A stretch of DNA of 64,000 bases. Source: Colwellia sp042091395 (lineage in GTDB: Bacteria > Pseudomonadota > Gammaproteobacteria > Enterobacterales > Alteromonadaceae). The stretch is taken from NCBI GenBank assembly GCA_042091395.1, contig JBELHN010000020.1, positions 1-64,000 on the forward strand. The letters are read 5' to 3'. Both the position numbers and the translations under genes were made by a program. Position 1 is the stretch's first letter, and each line of letters begins with the position of its first letter. This document shows positions 35,728 to 44,698 of the stretch, in pieces. Under the pieces are notes generated by a model. The model saw nothing but the letters and a program-made list of their open reading frames with translations. It had not been told where the DNA came from and ran no database searches.

Positions 35728-36386
35728 TGAACTTTGAGCGCTACCAATTAATTATTTTTGATTGGGATGGGACTCTGATGGATTCAATTGAGCGTATTGT
35801 TTCATCGGTACAAGCAGCCGCAAAAAGTTGTTCACTTAATGTTCCTGATAATTCGCAGGTTAGCGATATTATAGGTTTAAGCTTACCACAAGCTATGAAA
35901 ACTCTATTTCCTAATATTAATGCGAGTGACACAGCAAAACTCATTGAACAGTATAAATATCAGTTTATCGAAGTAAATGACACTCCTATGCCTTTGTTTA
36001 CTGATACTATCCCTTTGCTTAACGCATTGACTCAAAATAATAAAATTCTCGCTATTGCCACAGGCAAGGGGAGAGAAGGTTTGCAACGTGTGTTGAATCA
36101 AACTAACACAGGCCATTATTTCCAAGCGTCAAGGTGTGCAGGTGAAGCAAGTTCAAAACCTTCCCCTGAAATGTTGCTCAGCCTGCTGGAACAATTACAA
36201 ATTGCCAAAGATCGTGCTCTGATGATTGGCGATAGCAAGTATGATTTACAAATGGCAAAAACAGCAGGTATAGACTCTATTGGTGTAACATTTGGAGTTC
36301 ATAGCAGGTCTCAATTAAGCCAGTATCAACCTAAAGCCACAGTTGATTCGTTAACTGAATTACAAGGGCTATTAACAACTAACTAA
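35727..36386 (+). CDS. HAD superfamily phosphatase
   Basis: This 219-residue protein belongs to the haloacid dehalogenase phosphatases. The nucleophile motif is FDWDGTLMDS (about 11-20), with an alpha-helical cap after it, motif II near AIATGKG (about 109-115), a conserved Lys in SSKPSPEM, and motif IV GDSKYDLQMAKTAG (about 168-181). It resembles phosphoglycolate phosphatase and YjjG-like enzymes, but the substrate cannot be fixed. Its start codon overlaps the rluC stop, so the two are translationally coupled. Confidence 0.9.
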   Translation: MNFERYQLIIFDWDGTLMDSIERIVSSVQAAAKSCSLNVPDNSQVSDIIGLSLPQAMKTLFPNINASDTAKLIEQYKYQFIEVNDTPMPLFTDTIPLLNALTQNNKILAIATGKGREGLQRVLNQTNTGHYFQASRCAGEASSKPSPEMLLSLLEQLQIAKDRALMIGDSKYDLQMAKTAGIDSIGVTFGVHSRSQLSQYQPKATVDSLTELQGLLTTN

Positions 36387-36408
36387 AGAATAAATGTTTA
36401 TAACATTA

Positions 36409-37008
36409 TTACTTAGGGATTTCCTGCTCTTTTAAAACATCAAGTCCTTGTTGCTTTAATAATGCAACTAGCTTAATTAATGGTAAGCCAATTAATGTGT
36501 TAGGGTCATCACCTTCGAGATGACTAAATAAGCAGATCCCTAGACCTTCACTCTTGAAACTTCCTGCACAATTAAATGGTTGTTCGACTTTAAGGTAGTT
36601 TGTAATGTCTGTTATGGATAAATTGTTAAAATGAACGGTGTAAGTTTCAACTGATGAGGTTACAGAGCCTGTTTTACTGTCAAAAACACATAAACCAGTG
36701 AAGAAAATGATACTTTTTCCGCTAAAGCTTGTAAGCTGTTTTACGGCGTTATTAAAATTATGCGGCTTACCTATAATTCTATCGTTACACAAAGCAACCT
36801 GATCCGAACCTATGATTAAAGCGTCAGGATGTTCATGGGCAACAGCTTGTGCCTTTTCTATGGCAAGTCTTTCAACCAGACTTGAGGCAGATTCATTGTC
36901 TTGTTCCTTTTCATTAGTATTGGGCTTGGCGCAAAGAAAAGGTAATTGCAGTTTTTCTAGGATAGATTTGCGAAAAGGTGATGTAGATGCAAGTACTAGG
37001 GTTTTCAT
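36409..37008 (-). CDS. yceF: Maf-like nucleotide pyrophosphatase YceF
   Basis: YceF-type Maf proteins hydrolyse modified nucleoside triphosphates such as 7-methyl-GTP to the monophosphate. The 199 residues (E. coli 194) show LASTSPFRKSIL (6-17), LIIGSDQVAL with the catalytic Asp (about 65-74), AGSFKSEGLGICLF (about 147-160) and NTLIGLPLIKLV (about 170-181). Only this gene of the rluC-to-holB cluster is on the minus strand; it is convergent with the HAD gene and divergent from yceD. Confidence 0.94.
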   Translation of the reverse strand: MKTLVLASTSPFRKSILEKLQLPFLCAKPNTNEKEQDNESASSLVERLAIEKAQAVAHEHPDALIIGSDQVALCNDRIIGKPHNFNNAVKQLTSFSGKSIIFFTGLCVFDSKTGSVTSSVETYTVHFNNLSITDITNYLKVEQPFNCAGSFKSEGLGICLFSHLEGDDPNTLIGLPLIKLVALLKQQGLDVLKEQEIPK

Positions 37009-37211
37009 AATTAATCTCTATTATTACTCTAAATTAATAACTGTTGAAATGACTTAATGTTTTCTTGACTTTTCAATGCCAAATGATTCTGCCGTTATTT
37101 AGCCATAATTGCTGAAGAAATGCTAATATTAGGGACTATCTTGATTTTTTACACAAAATTGTGCAATTTTCTTTTGACAGCGGCCTATATGGGCTATATC
37201 ATGCGCGCCTT

Positions 37212-37724
37212 ATGCAGAATCTTAAACTTCCAGTAACAATTAACCCATTTCGCAGTGCGCAAAGAAGATTAGTGTGCGATGGTGTGTTTAAATTATCGGA
37301 TATGAATCGTTTGCTTACAGAATGTGAAAGCAGGAGTGAGCAGGTTAATGTTAATGTTAAGTTTGATATAGATGAACGAGGCCTGACAGTTATGTCAGGT
37401 TCAGCATCTACATTAGTTGCATTAACATGTCAGCGCTGTAACGAAAGCTTTGACCAATTACTTGAAGTAAAATTTACTTTTAGTCCGGCAAAGAATGATG
37501 AAGCAGCTGAAAGAATTCCGTCATACTATGACGTAGTAGAATTAGATGAAAATGGTGAAGTAAACTTAAGAGAATTAATTGAAGAAGAATTAATATTGAC
37601 GATTCCTTTAATTCCAAGGCATAAAATTCAAGATTGTTCAGCAAGTGCTGATTCAGTTTGGGGTGAATTGCCAGAAGAGCTTGAGAAGCCAAATCCATTT
37701 GATGTATTAAAACAACTCAAGTAG
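37212..37724 (+). CDS. yceD: YceD family protein (DUF177), large ribosomal subunit RNA accumulation
   Basis: YceD is linked to 23S rRNA accumulation and is nearly always followed by rpmF. I start it at ATG 37212 (170 residues, E. coli 173) because MQNLKLPVTINPFRSAQRRL aligns with the E. coli start; an upstream in-frame ATG adds 17 residues without family match. CQRCNESF (about 92-99) is the CxxC motif of the family, and GELPEELEKPNPFDVLKQLK is the usual end. It is 47 bases before rpmF. Confidence 0.93.
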   Translation: MQNLKLPVTINPFRSAQRRLVCDGVFKLSDMNRLLTECESRSEQVNVNVKFDIDERGLTVMSGSASTLVALTCQRCNESFDQLLEVKFTFSPAKNDEAAERIPSYYDVVELDENGEVNLRELIEEELILTIPLIPRHKIQDCSASADSVWGELPEELEKPNPFDVLKQLK

Positions 37725-37771
37725 TTAATAAGCATAAAGCCTTTAACTTATAACCGATTTAGGAGTAACTC

Positions 37772-37942
37772 ATGGCAGTTCAAAAAAGCAAAAAGTCTCG
37801 TTCAAGACGTGGCATGCGCCGTTCACATGATGCAATAACAACAGAAAACTTATCAGTTGACCCAGTATCAGGTGAAACGCATCGTCGTCACCATGTAACC
37901 GCTGATGGCTTTTACAAAGGCGTTAAAGTAATCGCTAAATAA
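37772..37942 (+). CDS. rpmF: 50S ribosomal protein L32
   Basis: This is a 56-residue, strongly basic protein starting MAVQKSKKSRSRRGMRRSHD and ending GVKVIAK, the clear L32 pattern (E. coli 57 residues). ATG 37772 follows AGGAG. It is the second gene of the yceD-rpmF-plsX set. Its last codons and stop form the left arm and loop of a strong hairpin. Confidence 0.98.
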   Translation: MAVQKSKKSRSRRGMRRSHDAITTENLSVDPVSGETHRRHHVTADGFYKGVKVIAK

Positions 37943-37952
37943 GCGATTACTT
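37926..37952 (+). other. Intercistronic hairpin at the rpmF stop codon
   Basis: AAGTAATCGCT (37926-37936) and AGCGATTACTT (37942-37952) form a perfect 11-base-pair stem with loop AAATA. The stop codon of rpmF lies in the loop and at the start of the right arm. No T tract follows, so it is probably an mRNA-stabilising or processing element between rpmF and plsX rather than a full terminator. Confidence 0.6.
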
Positions 37953-37980
37953 CGTTATATAAAAAATTTAGGCTTCCAGT

Positions 37981-39030
37981 TTGAGCTTAAATCCCAATCT
38001 AATCATAGCATTAGATGTTATGGGGGGCGACAAAGGCCCCTCTGTAACTATTTCTTCTGCAATGATGGCAATTAGCGAATTCCCCAATTTACACCTTATT
38101 CTTTGTGGTGATGAAATCACTATTTTAGAATGCCTGTCACGTTATAATATTTCAAAAATAAATTTAATTGACCACAAACAACTCAGTCTTGTTGCAACCT
38201 CACAAGTTGTTTCCATGGCCGACAAACCGATTGTTGCCTTGAGAACTAAAAAAGACTCATCAATGCGAAAAGCACTTGACCTAGTTCACGAAAACCGTGC
38301 ACAAGCTTGTGTAAGTGCTGGCAATACCGGAGCTTTGTTTTCAATGGCTCATTTTGTTCTTAAAAACTTACCAGGTGTAGAAAGGCCAGCGTTAATTTCT
38401 TCCTTACCAACACACGACAAAGATAAACACGTCTTTATGCTTGATTTAGGCGCGAATGTTTTTTGTGATTCGCATGTTCTTTATCAGTTTGGTGTTATGG
38501 GTTCAGTTATGGCAGAGCAGGTTGATGGCATTCAAAAGCCAAGAATTGCTTTGCTTAATATGGGAGAAGAGGCAATTAAGGGAAGTGATCACATCAAGCT
38601 CGCTGGTTTAGAGTTAAGTGATAACAAAGATGTTAATTATGTTGGCTTTATTGAAGGGTCTGATATTTTCTCTAACAAAGCTGATGTTATTGTTTGTGAC
38701 GGCTTCGTCGGTAACGTTACCTTAAAAACTTGTGAAGGTGTTGCCCGTTTGGTATACGAAAAATCTAAAACCGCATTTAAGGCAAGTACCTTAGCTAAAA
38801 TATTTGGTTCATTGCTAAAACCAAGTTTTAAAAAACTTTTTAAAACTATGAACCCCGACCAGTATAACGGTGCAAGTTTGATAGGATTACGCGGCATTGT
38901 GGTTAAAAGCCATGGTAATGCCAATTCAGGGGCATTTTTAGCAGCAATTAAAGAAGCAATTAAAGAGGTAGAAAGGCAAGTGCCCGAGAAAATCAAACAT
39001 TCTTTAGAGCATGGTCTCTCTAACCGCTAA
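37981..39030 (+). CDS. plsX: Phosphate acyltransferase PlsX
   Basis: PlsX makes acyl-phosphate from acyl-ACP for phospholipid synthesis. The 349 residues start with IIALDVMGGDKGPSVT (about 9-24), the family signature, and contain ACVSAGNTGAL (about 109-119), MLDLGANVFCDS (about 157-168) and NPDQYNGASLIGLRGIVVKSHG (about 290-311). The start is TTG at 37981, with AGG about 9 bases upstream; no ATG gives a full N-terminus. It is followed directly by fabD, where fabH is found in E. coli. Confidence 0.96.
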   Translation: MSLNPNLIIALDVMGGDKGPSVTISSAMMAISEFPNLHLILCGDEITILECLSRYNISKINLIDHKQLSLVATSQVVSMADKPIVALRTKKDSSMRKALDLVHENRAQACVSAGNTGALFSMAHFVLKNLPGVERPALISSLPTHDKDKHVFMLDLGANVFCDSHVLYQFGVMGSVMAEQVDGIQKPRIALLNMGEEAIKGSDHIKLAGLELSDNKDVNYVGFIEGSDIFSNKADVIVCDGFVGNVTLKTCEGVARLVYEKSKTAFKASTLAKIFGSLLKPSFKKLFKTMNPDQYNGASLIGLRGIVVKSHGNANSGAFLAAIKEAIKEVERQVPEKIKHSLEHGLSNR

Positions 39031-39098
39031 TATGAATTTTGCTTTAACAATCAATCTCCTTATAAAATATTGAATAGCATTTAAACAAGAGTATTAAT

Positions 39099-40037
39099 AT
39101 GCAAAATAAATTAGCATTTGTATTTCCGGGGCAGGGCTCTCAGTCCGTTGCTATGCTTAGTGAGTTTGCCGGTAATAGTATTATTGAAAACACCTTTACC
39201 GAAGCATCTGAAGCATTAGGTTATGATTTGTGGCAGCTTGTTTCAGAAGGTCCTGCAGAAAAATTAAATCAAACACACTTTACTCAGCCAGCTTTATTAA
39301 CAGCAAGTGTTGCGTTATGGCGAGTTTGGCTATCGATGTCGGAAGTTAAACCTGATGTGATGGCGGGTCATAGTTTAGGTGAGTATTCAGCGCTTGTATG
39401 TGCAGGCGTTGTTTCTTTGAGTGATGCTGTAAAACTTGTAAAAAAACGCGGTGAATTAATGCAAGCATCTGTGCCTGCAGGTACAGGAGCTATGGCAGCT
39501 GTTATTGGTTTAGCTGATTCCGAGATTATCAAGGCGTGTGAGCTAGCGCAGCAGGGTGAGGTTGTATCTGCAGTGAATTTTAATTCGCCTGGGCAAGTGG
39601 TGATTGCTGGCCAAAAGGCTGCTGTGGAAAGAGCGGGGCAGATATGCAAGGATGCAGGAGCTAAACGTGTTTTACCACTCCCTGTTAGTGTTCCATCGCA
39701 TTGTGCTTTAATGTCTGATGCCGCGACCAAGCTTGCAGAGGAGCTTAATAAAATCAGCTTCTCATCTCCTAAAATTAATATCATTAACAATGTCGATGTT
39801 GTTAAAGAGCAAAGTGAAGATGCAATCAAGGCGGCTCTAGTCAGACAACTATACTCTCCAGTGCGTTGGAGTGAAACGGTAACTCAGATAGTGAGTGATG
39901 GTATAACTAAGGTTATTGAGGTTGGCCCTGGTAAAGTTTTACAAGGCTTAAATAAACGTATTGATAAATCAATTTCAAGTGTCAGTATGAATACTCCAGA
40001 TACTGTTCAAAAAGCGCAAGACTTGGTTGATAGTTAA
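39099..40037 (+). CDS. fabD: Malonyl-CoA:ACP transacylase FabD
   Basis: FabD moves malonyl groups from CoA to ACP to feed fatty-acid elongation. The 312 residues (E. coli 309) begin FVFPGQGSQ (6-14), and GHSLGEYSALV (about 90-100) carries the catalytic Ser. PVSVPSHCALM (about 197-207) holds the active-site His. It lies 68 bases after plsX and 58 before fabG in the same direction, part of the type II fatty-acid synthesis operon. Confidence 0.97.
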   Translation: MQNKLAFVFPGQGSQSVAMLSEFAGNSIIENTFTEASEALGYDLWQLVSEGPAEKLNQTHFTQPALLTASVALWRVWLSMSEVKPDVMAGHSLGEYSALVCAGVVSLSDAVKLVKKRGELMQASVPAGTGAMAAVIGLADSEIIKACELAQQGEVVSAVNFNSPGQVVIAGQKAAVERAGQICKDAGAKRVLPLPVSVPSHCALMSDAATKLAEELNKISFSSPKINIINNVDVVKEQSEDAIKAALVRQLYSPVRWSETVTQIVSDGITKVIEVGPGKVLQGLNKRIDKSISSVSMNTPDTVQKAQDLVDS

Positions 40038-40095
40038 CCAGTAATTGTAGTTAGTTGGATAATATATTTTAATAATAGGAAAAATAGGGAAAGGT

Positions 40096-40842
40096 ATGTT
40101 TTCATTAGAAGGTAAGGTAGCTTTAGTAACAGGTGCCAGTAGAGGTATAGGTAAAGCTATTGCCCTGAAATTACAGGCATTAGGCGCAACAGTTATTGGA
40201 ACTGCAACATCTGAAAATGGTGCAAATAATATTAACGAATATTTAACGGCACAAGATACTGCAGGTAAAGGCCTTGTGCTTAACGTGACACAGGATGAAT
40301 CAATTACAAAGCTATTTACTACTATCAAAGATACTTACGGTAGCATTGATATATTGGTAAATAATGCAGGTATAACTCGCGATAATCTATTTATGCGTAT
40401 GAAAGAAGATGAGTGGACAGATATTATTGAAACCAACCTAACGTCTGTATATAAAGTTAGTAAAGCGGCTATTCGACCTATGATGAAAAAACGTACCGGA
40501 CGAATCATCAATATTGGTTCTGTTGTTGGCACTATGGGAAATGCCGGACAAGTAAATTACGCAACAGCAAAAGCCGGCTTATTAGGCTTTACTAAGGCGT
40601 TAGCAAGAGAAGTTGCCTCTCGAGGGATTACTGTTAATACTGTATCTCCAGGTTTCATTGATACAGATATGACCCAAACACTAACTGATGAGCAAAAACA
40701 GGGCATTTTTTCACAAGTTCCAGCAAATCGTTTAGGTAAGCCTGAAGAAATTGCAAGCACAGTTGCCTTTTTAGCCTCTGATGCTGCAGCTTATGTTACG
40801 GGCGAAACAATTCATGTCAATGGTGGTATGTATATGGTGTAA
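40096..40842 (+). CDS. fabG: 3-oxoacyl-ACP reductase FabG
   Basis: FabG reduces beta-ketoacyl-ACP with NADPH. The 248 residues (E. coli 244) are a short-chain dehydrogenase: TGASRGIGKAIA (about 13-24) for the cofactor, NNAG (about 90), the catalytic Ser in INIGSVVG (about 138-145) and YATAKAG (about 155) with catalytic Tyr and Lys. It ends in YVTGETIHVNGGMYMV, as expected. The stop codon starts a strong hairpin. It is followed by acpP after 160 bases. Confidence 0.97.
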   Translation: MFSLEGKVALVTGASRGIGKAIALKLQALGATVIGTATSENGANNINEYLTAQDTAGKGLVLNVTQDESITKLFTTIKDTYGSIDILVNNAGITRDNLFMRMKEDEWTDIIETNLTSVYKVSKAAIRPMMKKRTGRIINIGSVVGTMGNAGQVNYATAKAGLLGFTKALAREVASRGITVNTVSPGFIDTDMTQTLTDEQKQGIFSQVPANRLGKPEEIASTVAFLASDAAAYVTGETIHVNGGMYMV

Positions 40843-40862
40843 GCCTTAATTTTTAAGGCTTA
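40840..40862 (+). other. Hairpin at the fabG stop codon
   Basis: TAAGCCTTAA (40840-40849) and TTAAGGCTTA (40853-40862) form a perfect 10-base-pair stem around TTT. The left arm begins with the stop codon itself. No clean T tract follows. It may shield the fabG message 3' end or reduce read-through before the separately expressed acpP. Confidence 0.55.
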
Positions 40863-40931
40863 TGTTGATTTTTAATAATATTTTTCAAATAGTCCTCGTG
40901 GTTAGACCAGATAAAAAAGTCAATTAGAAGC

Positions 40932-40960
40932 TTGCAAGGTGAGCTGATGGCGCATACACT
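40932..40960 (+). promoter_or_regulatory. Possible acpP promoter
   Basis: TTGCAA (40932-40937) and TACACT (40955-40960) are 17 bases apart, each matching four of six bases of the sigma-70 -35 and -10 elements, 42 bases before acpP. A separate strong promoter is expected for acpP, but this match is only fair. Confidence 0.35.
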
Positions 40961-41002
40961 AGCTGCAATTTGAGAATATGTACTTTTAGTAAAGGAAAAA
41001 TA

Positions 41003-41236
41003 ATGAGTAATATCGAAGAACGCGTAAAAAAAATCACTGTTGAGCAATTAGGTGTTAGTGAAGCAGAAGTTAAAATTGATTCATCTTTCGTTGATGACTT
41101 AGGCGCTGACTCGCTAGACACTGTAGAATTAGTAATGGCCTTAGAAGAAGAATTTGATACTGAAATTCCTGACGAAGAAGCTGAGAAAATTACAACTGTT
41201 CAAGCAGCTATCGATTACGTAAATGCTAATCAGTAA
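41003..41236 (+). CDS. acpP: Acyl carrier protein
   Basis: AcpP carries growing acyl chains on a phosphopantetheine arm. The 77-residue, very acidic protein is close to E. coli AcpP, with GADSLDTVELVMALEEEF where Ser37 (36 without Met) receives the prosthetic group. I use ATG 41003 with AAGGA 6 bases upstream; a longer in-frame start adds 11 residues that no ACP has. It has its own likely promoter and terminator, as expected for a highly expressed gene. Confidence 0.98.
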   Translation: MSNIEERVKKITVEQLGVSEAEVKIDSSFVDDLGADSLDTVELVMALEEEFDTEIPDEEAEKITTVQAAIDYVNANQ

Positions 41237-41278
41237 TTTTTTATAAGTTCGATATTATCGAGTTTAGTTAAAATGTCT

Positions 41279-41313
41279 AAGCGGTGTACTTATTATAAGT
41301 GGCCGCTTTTTTT
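41279..41313 (+). terminator. Intrinsic terminator (attenuator) after acpP
   Basis: AAGCGG (41279-41284) pairs with CCGCTT (41303-41308), with an inner ACTTA/TAAGT stem, followed by a T tract. It lies between acpP and fabF and would make the short acpP message while limiting fabF read-through. Confidence 0.75.
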
Positions 41314-41384
41314 GTTTAAGGTGACCCGACTTTGATTTAGTCGAGATTTTAATCAGCTTATACTTTTAGGGAGACTTTTTTATT

Positions 41385-42623
41385 ATGAGACGTGTAGTAG
41401 TTACCGGTATTGGTATGCTTAGTCCTTTAGCTAACACAGCAGAACAAACATGGCAAAACCTGTTACTAGGTAAAAGTGGTATTGTCAACATAGAACATTT
41501 TGATACCACTGATTATTCCACCAAGTTTGCGGGTTTAGTCAAAGGTTTTGATGCGCAAAATTATATGGAACGAAAAGAAGCTAAAAAAATGGATCTTTTC
41601 ATTCAATACGGTATTGCTGCAGGTGTTCAAGCCATTAACGATTCAGGTCTCAAAGTTACTGAAGACAACGCACACCGGATTGGTGTTGCGGTAGGATCGG
41701 GAATTGGCGGTTTGGGATTAATTGAGCAAAATCACGAAAAATTGATCAAGGCAGATAGTAATCCACGTAAATTATCACCGTTTTTTGTACCCTCTACCAT
41801 TATCAATATGATTGCTGGTCATTTGTCTATTATGTTTGGTTTACAGGGGCCTAATATTGCGATTACCACGGCATGTACCAGTGGGGTACACAATATTGGA
41901 CATGCAGCCAGAATGATTGCTTATGGAGATGCTGACGCGATTATTGCTGGCGGTGCTGAAAAAGCGTCAACTAAATTGGGTTTGGGTGGCTTCGGTGCAG
42001 CTAGGGCTTTATCTCGACGAAATGATAATCCAGAAGCGGCTTCTCGCCCATGGGATAAAGATCGTGATGGCTTTGTGCTTGGAGATGGTGCTGGTGTCAT
42101 AGTGCTTGAAGAATATGAACATGCCAAAGCAAGAGGCGCTAAAATATACGCTGAATTAGCGGGCTTTGGCATGAGTGGAGATGCTTTTCATATGACTTCT
42201 CCACCTGAAAATGGTGATGGTGCAGCACGGGCAATGCTTAATGCTATGAATGACGCACAAGTTGATGCTAGTCAAATCGGTTACATTAATGCACACGGGA
42301 CTTCGACTCCAGCAGGGGATATTGCTGAAACAAACGCTGTTAAAGGAGTCTTTGGCGATCATGCACAAAATGTAATGATGGGCTCTACTAAATCAATGAC
42401 AGGTCATTTACTTGGTGCAGCGGGCGCTATAGAAGCAATCTTTAGTATCCAAGCCTTAGCAAGCAATCAAGTCCCTCCTACTATTAATCTTGATAATCCT
42501 GGTGATGGTTGTGACTTAGATTATATTCGAGGTTCTGCTCGTGATGTTGTGCTTGACTATGTGTTGTGTAATTCTTTTGGCTTTGGCGGTACTAACGGCT
42601 CCTTAGTTTTCAAGAAAATTTAG
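41385..42623 (+). CDS. fabF: 3-oxoacyl-ACP synthase II FabF
   Basis: FabF condenses malonyl-ACP with acyl-ACP and is important for temperature control of unsaturated fatty acids. The 412 residues (E. coli 413) carry the Cys-His-His triad in ITTACTSGVHN (Cys about 164), NAHGTSTPAGD (His about 303) and KSMTGHLLGAAG (His about 340). It starts with RRVVVTGIGMLSPL. A terminator-like hairpin separates it from acpP. FabF cannot start synthesis from acetyl-CoA as FabH does. Confidence 0.97.
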   Translation: MRRVVVTGIGMLSPLANTAEQTWQNLLLGKSGIVNIEHFDTTDYSTKFAGLVKGFDAQNYMERKEAKKMDLFIQYGIAAGVQAINDSGLKVTEDNAHRIGVAVGSGIGGLGLIEQNHEKLIKADSNPRKLSPFFVPSTIINMIAGHLSIMFGLQGPNIAITTACTSGVHNIGHAARMIAYGDADAIIAGGAEKASTKLGLGGFGAARALSRRNDNPEAASRPWDKDRDGFVLGDGAGVIVLEEYEHAKARGAKIYAELAGFGMSGDAFHMTSPPENGDGAARAMLNAMNDAQVDASQIGYINAHGTSTPAGDIAETNAVKGVFGDHAQNVMMGSTKSMTGHLLGAAGAIEAIFSIQALASNQVPPTINLDNPGDGCDLDYIRGSARDVVLDYVLCNSFGFGGTNGSLVFKKI

Positions 42624-42727
42624 CCAAGCTATTTTAATAACTTTTTACAATAATCACCTACACAGCTTAATATTTGTAAACTTGAAAAAGTGATATGTAT
42701 TTAGCTTTATGAAAATAACATCAATAC

Positions 42728-43540
42728 ATGAAATTTTGTTCAGTAAATGGCATTAATCAAAATCATATTCCTGTAAATGATCGAGGTTTAGCCTTCGGTG
42801 ATGGCTCATTTACTACAGCTAAAGTAGTAAATGGCCAAGTTATTTTACTTGATGAACATATAAAAAGGCTTATGCAAACTTGTCAAAAACTCGCCATAAT
42901 GCCACCAGATGAACAGGACTTGATCAACCAAGTAAATAAAGCCGCTAGTGACAATCATTTAGCAGTTTTAAAGGTTATTATTACTGCTGGTGGCGGTGGT
43001 AGGGGCTATTCTAGGCAAGGTTTAAAAGACAATGCGACTTCTGTTATCGTCACTATTTCTGCGTTTCCACTTCACTACCAACAATTAGCTGTAAAAGGAG
43101 TTATATTGGGAGATAGCCAGCAATTATTGTCGGTTAGTCCTATGCTAGCTGGCTTAAAGCACCTTAATAGACTTGAGCAGGTACTCATAAAAAAAGAGCT
43201 AGAGCAACGCCACGAAGATGAGCTAGTGATTGCAAATTATTTAGGCCAGGTGATTGAAACCAGTAGTGCTAATATTTTTTACTTTATTGATGGCCAACTC
43301 CATACGCCTGACCTGTCATTATCCGGTGTTGATGGCATTATGAGACAATTACTTCTTCATCATCAACCTCAAGCTAAAGTCTCTCATACCAGTTTTTCCG
43401 ATTTAAGTAAGGCCACTTCAATGTTTATTTGTAACTCTTTAATGGGCATCATACCCGTTAGACTATACAATAACCGTTTACTTGATTTAGCCCCAGTTTT
43501 CACTATTCAAGCAAAAATGAATTCCATTGGCTTGATGTGA
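42728..43540 (+). CDS. pabC: Aminodeoxychorismate lyase PabC
   Basis: PabC makes p-aminobenzoate from 4-amino-4-deoxychorismate for folate, using pyridoxal phosphate. The 270 residues (E. coli 269) are of the class IV aminotransferase fold: NDRGLAFGDGSFTTAKV (about 18-34), the cofactor Lys in GLKHLNRLEQVL (about 142-153) and VIETSSANIFYF (about 176-187). It follows fabF after about 100 bases and precedes mltG by 37, as in E. coli. Confidence 0.93.
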   Translation: MKFCSVNGINQNHIPVNDRGLAFGDGSFTTAKVVNGQVILLDEHIKRLMQTCQKLAIMPPDEQDLINQVNKAASDNHLAVLKVIITAGGGGRGYSRQGLKDNATSVIVTISAFPLHYQQLAVKGVILGDSQQLLSVSPMLAGLKHLNRLEQVLIKKELEQRHEDELVIANYLGQVIETSSANIFYFIDGQLHTPDLSLSGVDGIMRQLLLHHQPQAKVSHTSFSDLSKATSMFICNSLMGIIPVRLYNNRLLDLAPVFTIQAKMNSIGLM

Positions 43541-43576
43541 TGATTTTTCCGTTGGCAATGTTATTGGAGATCAAAT

Positions 43577-44590
43577 TTGTTTAAAAAATTTATCGTAGTT
43601 ACCTCACTGGGTTTTGTGGTAACTGTGTTGGCATTAATTTATCAAATTGACACAGCAATGCACACTAAACTTACTATCGATGAAGATAATTATTTAACTG
43701 TTCCACAAGGAAGTTCAATCAACAGTTTTAGTCAATTATTAGTCAAAAAGCGTTGGATACAGTCTCGATTTTGGTTGCGCAATTATGTTCGCATTTTTCC
43801 TGAACAGGCTCGCATTAAAGCAGGCACCTACCTTGTAAAAGAAGGTACAAGTTTGTTTGAGTTATTAGCTCAGTTAACCGAAGGGAAAGAATATCAATTT
43901 TCGCTCACCTTTATTGAAGGTAGCCGTTTTAAAGATGCTTTAACTGTACTTAGAAACAACATTAATATTAAACAGACCCTTGATGAGGGTATGAGTGTAA
44001 GCTCAATTGCAAAAACACTTGGCATTAAGGCTACTAACCCAGAAGGCTGGTTATTTCCTGATACTTATGCTTTTACTAATAATACTCCGGATATTGTTAT
44101 CTTAAGACGTGCTTTTAATAGAATGAGCAAACAACTTAATAAAGAATGGCAACAACGAGCTCCTAACCTACCTTATAAGTCACCCTATGAAGCACTGACT
44201 ATGGCCTCAATTATTGAAAAAGAAACGGGCTTTATTGCCGAGCAACCATTAATTTCTTCAGTATTTATTAATAGGCTTAGAAAAGGTATGAGGTTGCAGA
44301 CGGATCCCACGATAATATACGGTTTAGGTGATCGCTATCAGGGGGATATTACCCGTGCACATATATATGAAACCACACCCTATAATACCTATAGGATAAA
44401 TGGTTTACCACCAACGCCCATTGCTCTTTCAGGTTTGTCTGCATTGCAAGCGGCGTTAAACCCTGCTAAGAGTGGTTATTTTTATTTCGTCAGTAATGGC
44501 GATGGCCGACATGTTTTTAGCAAAACATTGTCTGAACATAACCGCGCAGTTAGAGAGTATTTAAAAATACAAAAAGCTAAAGAACATTAG
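43577..44590 (+). CDS. mltG: Endolytic murein transglycosylase MltG
   Basis: MltG cuts nascent peptidoglycan strands and is thought to end glycan synthesis. The 337 residues (E. coli YceG 340) have one N-terminal membrane helix (about 3-22), a LysM-like region and the YceG catalytic domain with IIEKETGF (about 213-220), which holds the catalytic Glu. LQTDPTIIYGL and YNTYRINGLPPTPIA are family signatures. The start is TTG 43577, preceded by TTGGAG at 43564-43569. Confidence 0.95.
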   Translation: MFKKFIVVTSLGFVVTVLALIYQIDTAMHTKLTIDEDNYLTVPQGSSINSFSQLLVKKRWIQSRFWLRNYVRIFPEQARIKAGTYLVKEGTSLFELLAQLTEGKEYQFSLTFIEGSRFKDALTVLRNNINIKQTLDEGMSVSSIAKTLGIKATNPEGWLFPDTYAFTNNTPDIVILRRAFNRMSKQLNKEWQQRAPNLPYKSPYEALTMASIIEKETGFIAEQPLISSVFINRLRKGMRLQTDPTIIYGLGDRYQGDITRAHIYETTPYNTYRINGLPPTPIALSGLSALQAALNPAKSGYFYFVSNGDGRHVFSKTLSEHNRAVREYLKIQKAKEH

Positions 44591-44698
44591 CATTCATTGT
44601 CAATAACCAGTGATATTATTCATAACATAAGAATGTTCTCAGCTTTATATGAGTGCGGACTTTTCATAAATCAAAACTAACAAGGTATTGCTAAAGCT

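Noticed and set aside
40970..41002. Upstream start for acpP
   Set aside because: It would add 11 residues to a protein with a very constant length; ATG 41003 has a good AAGGA site.
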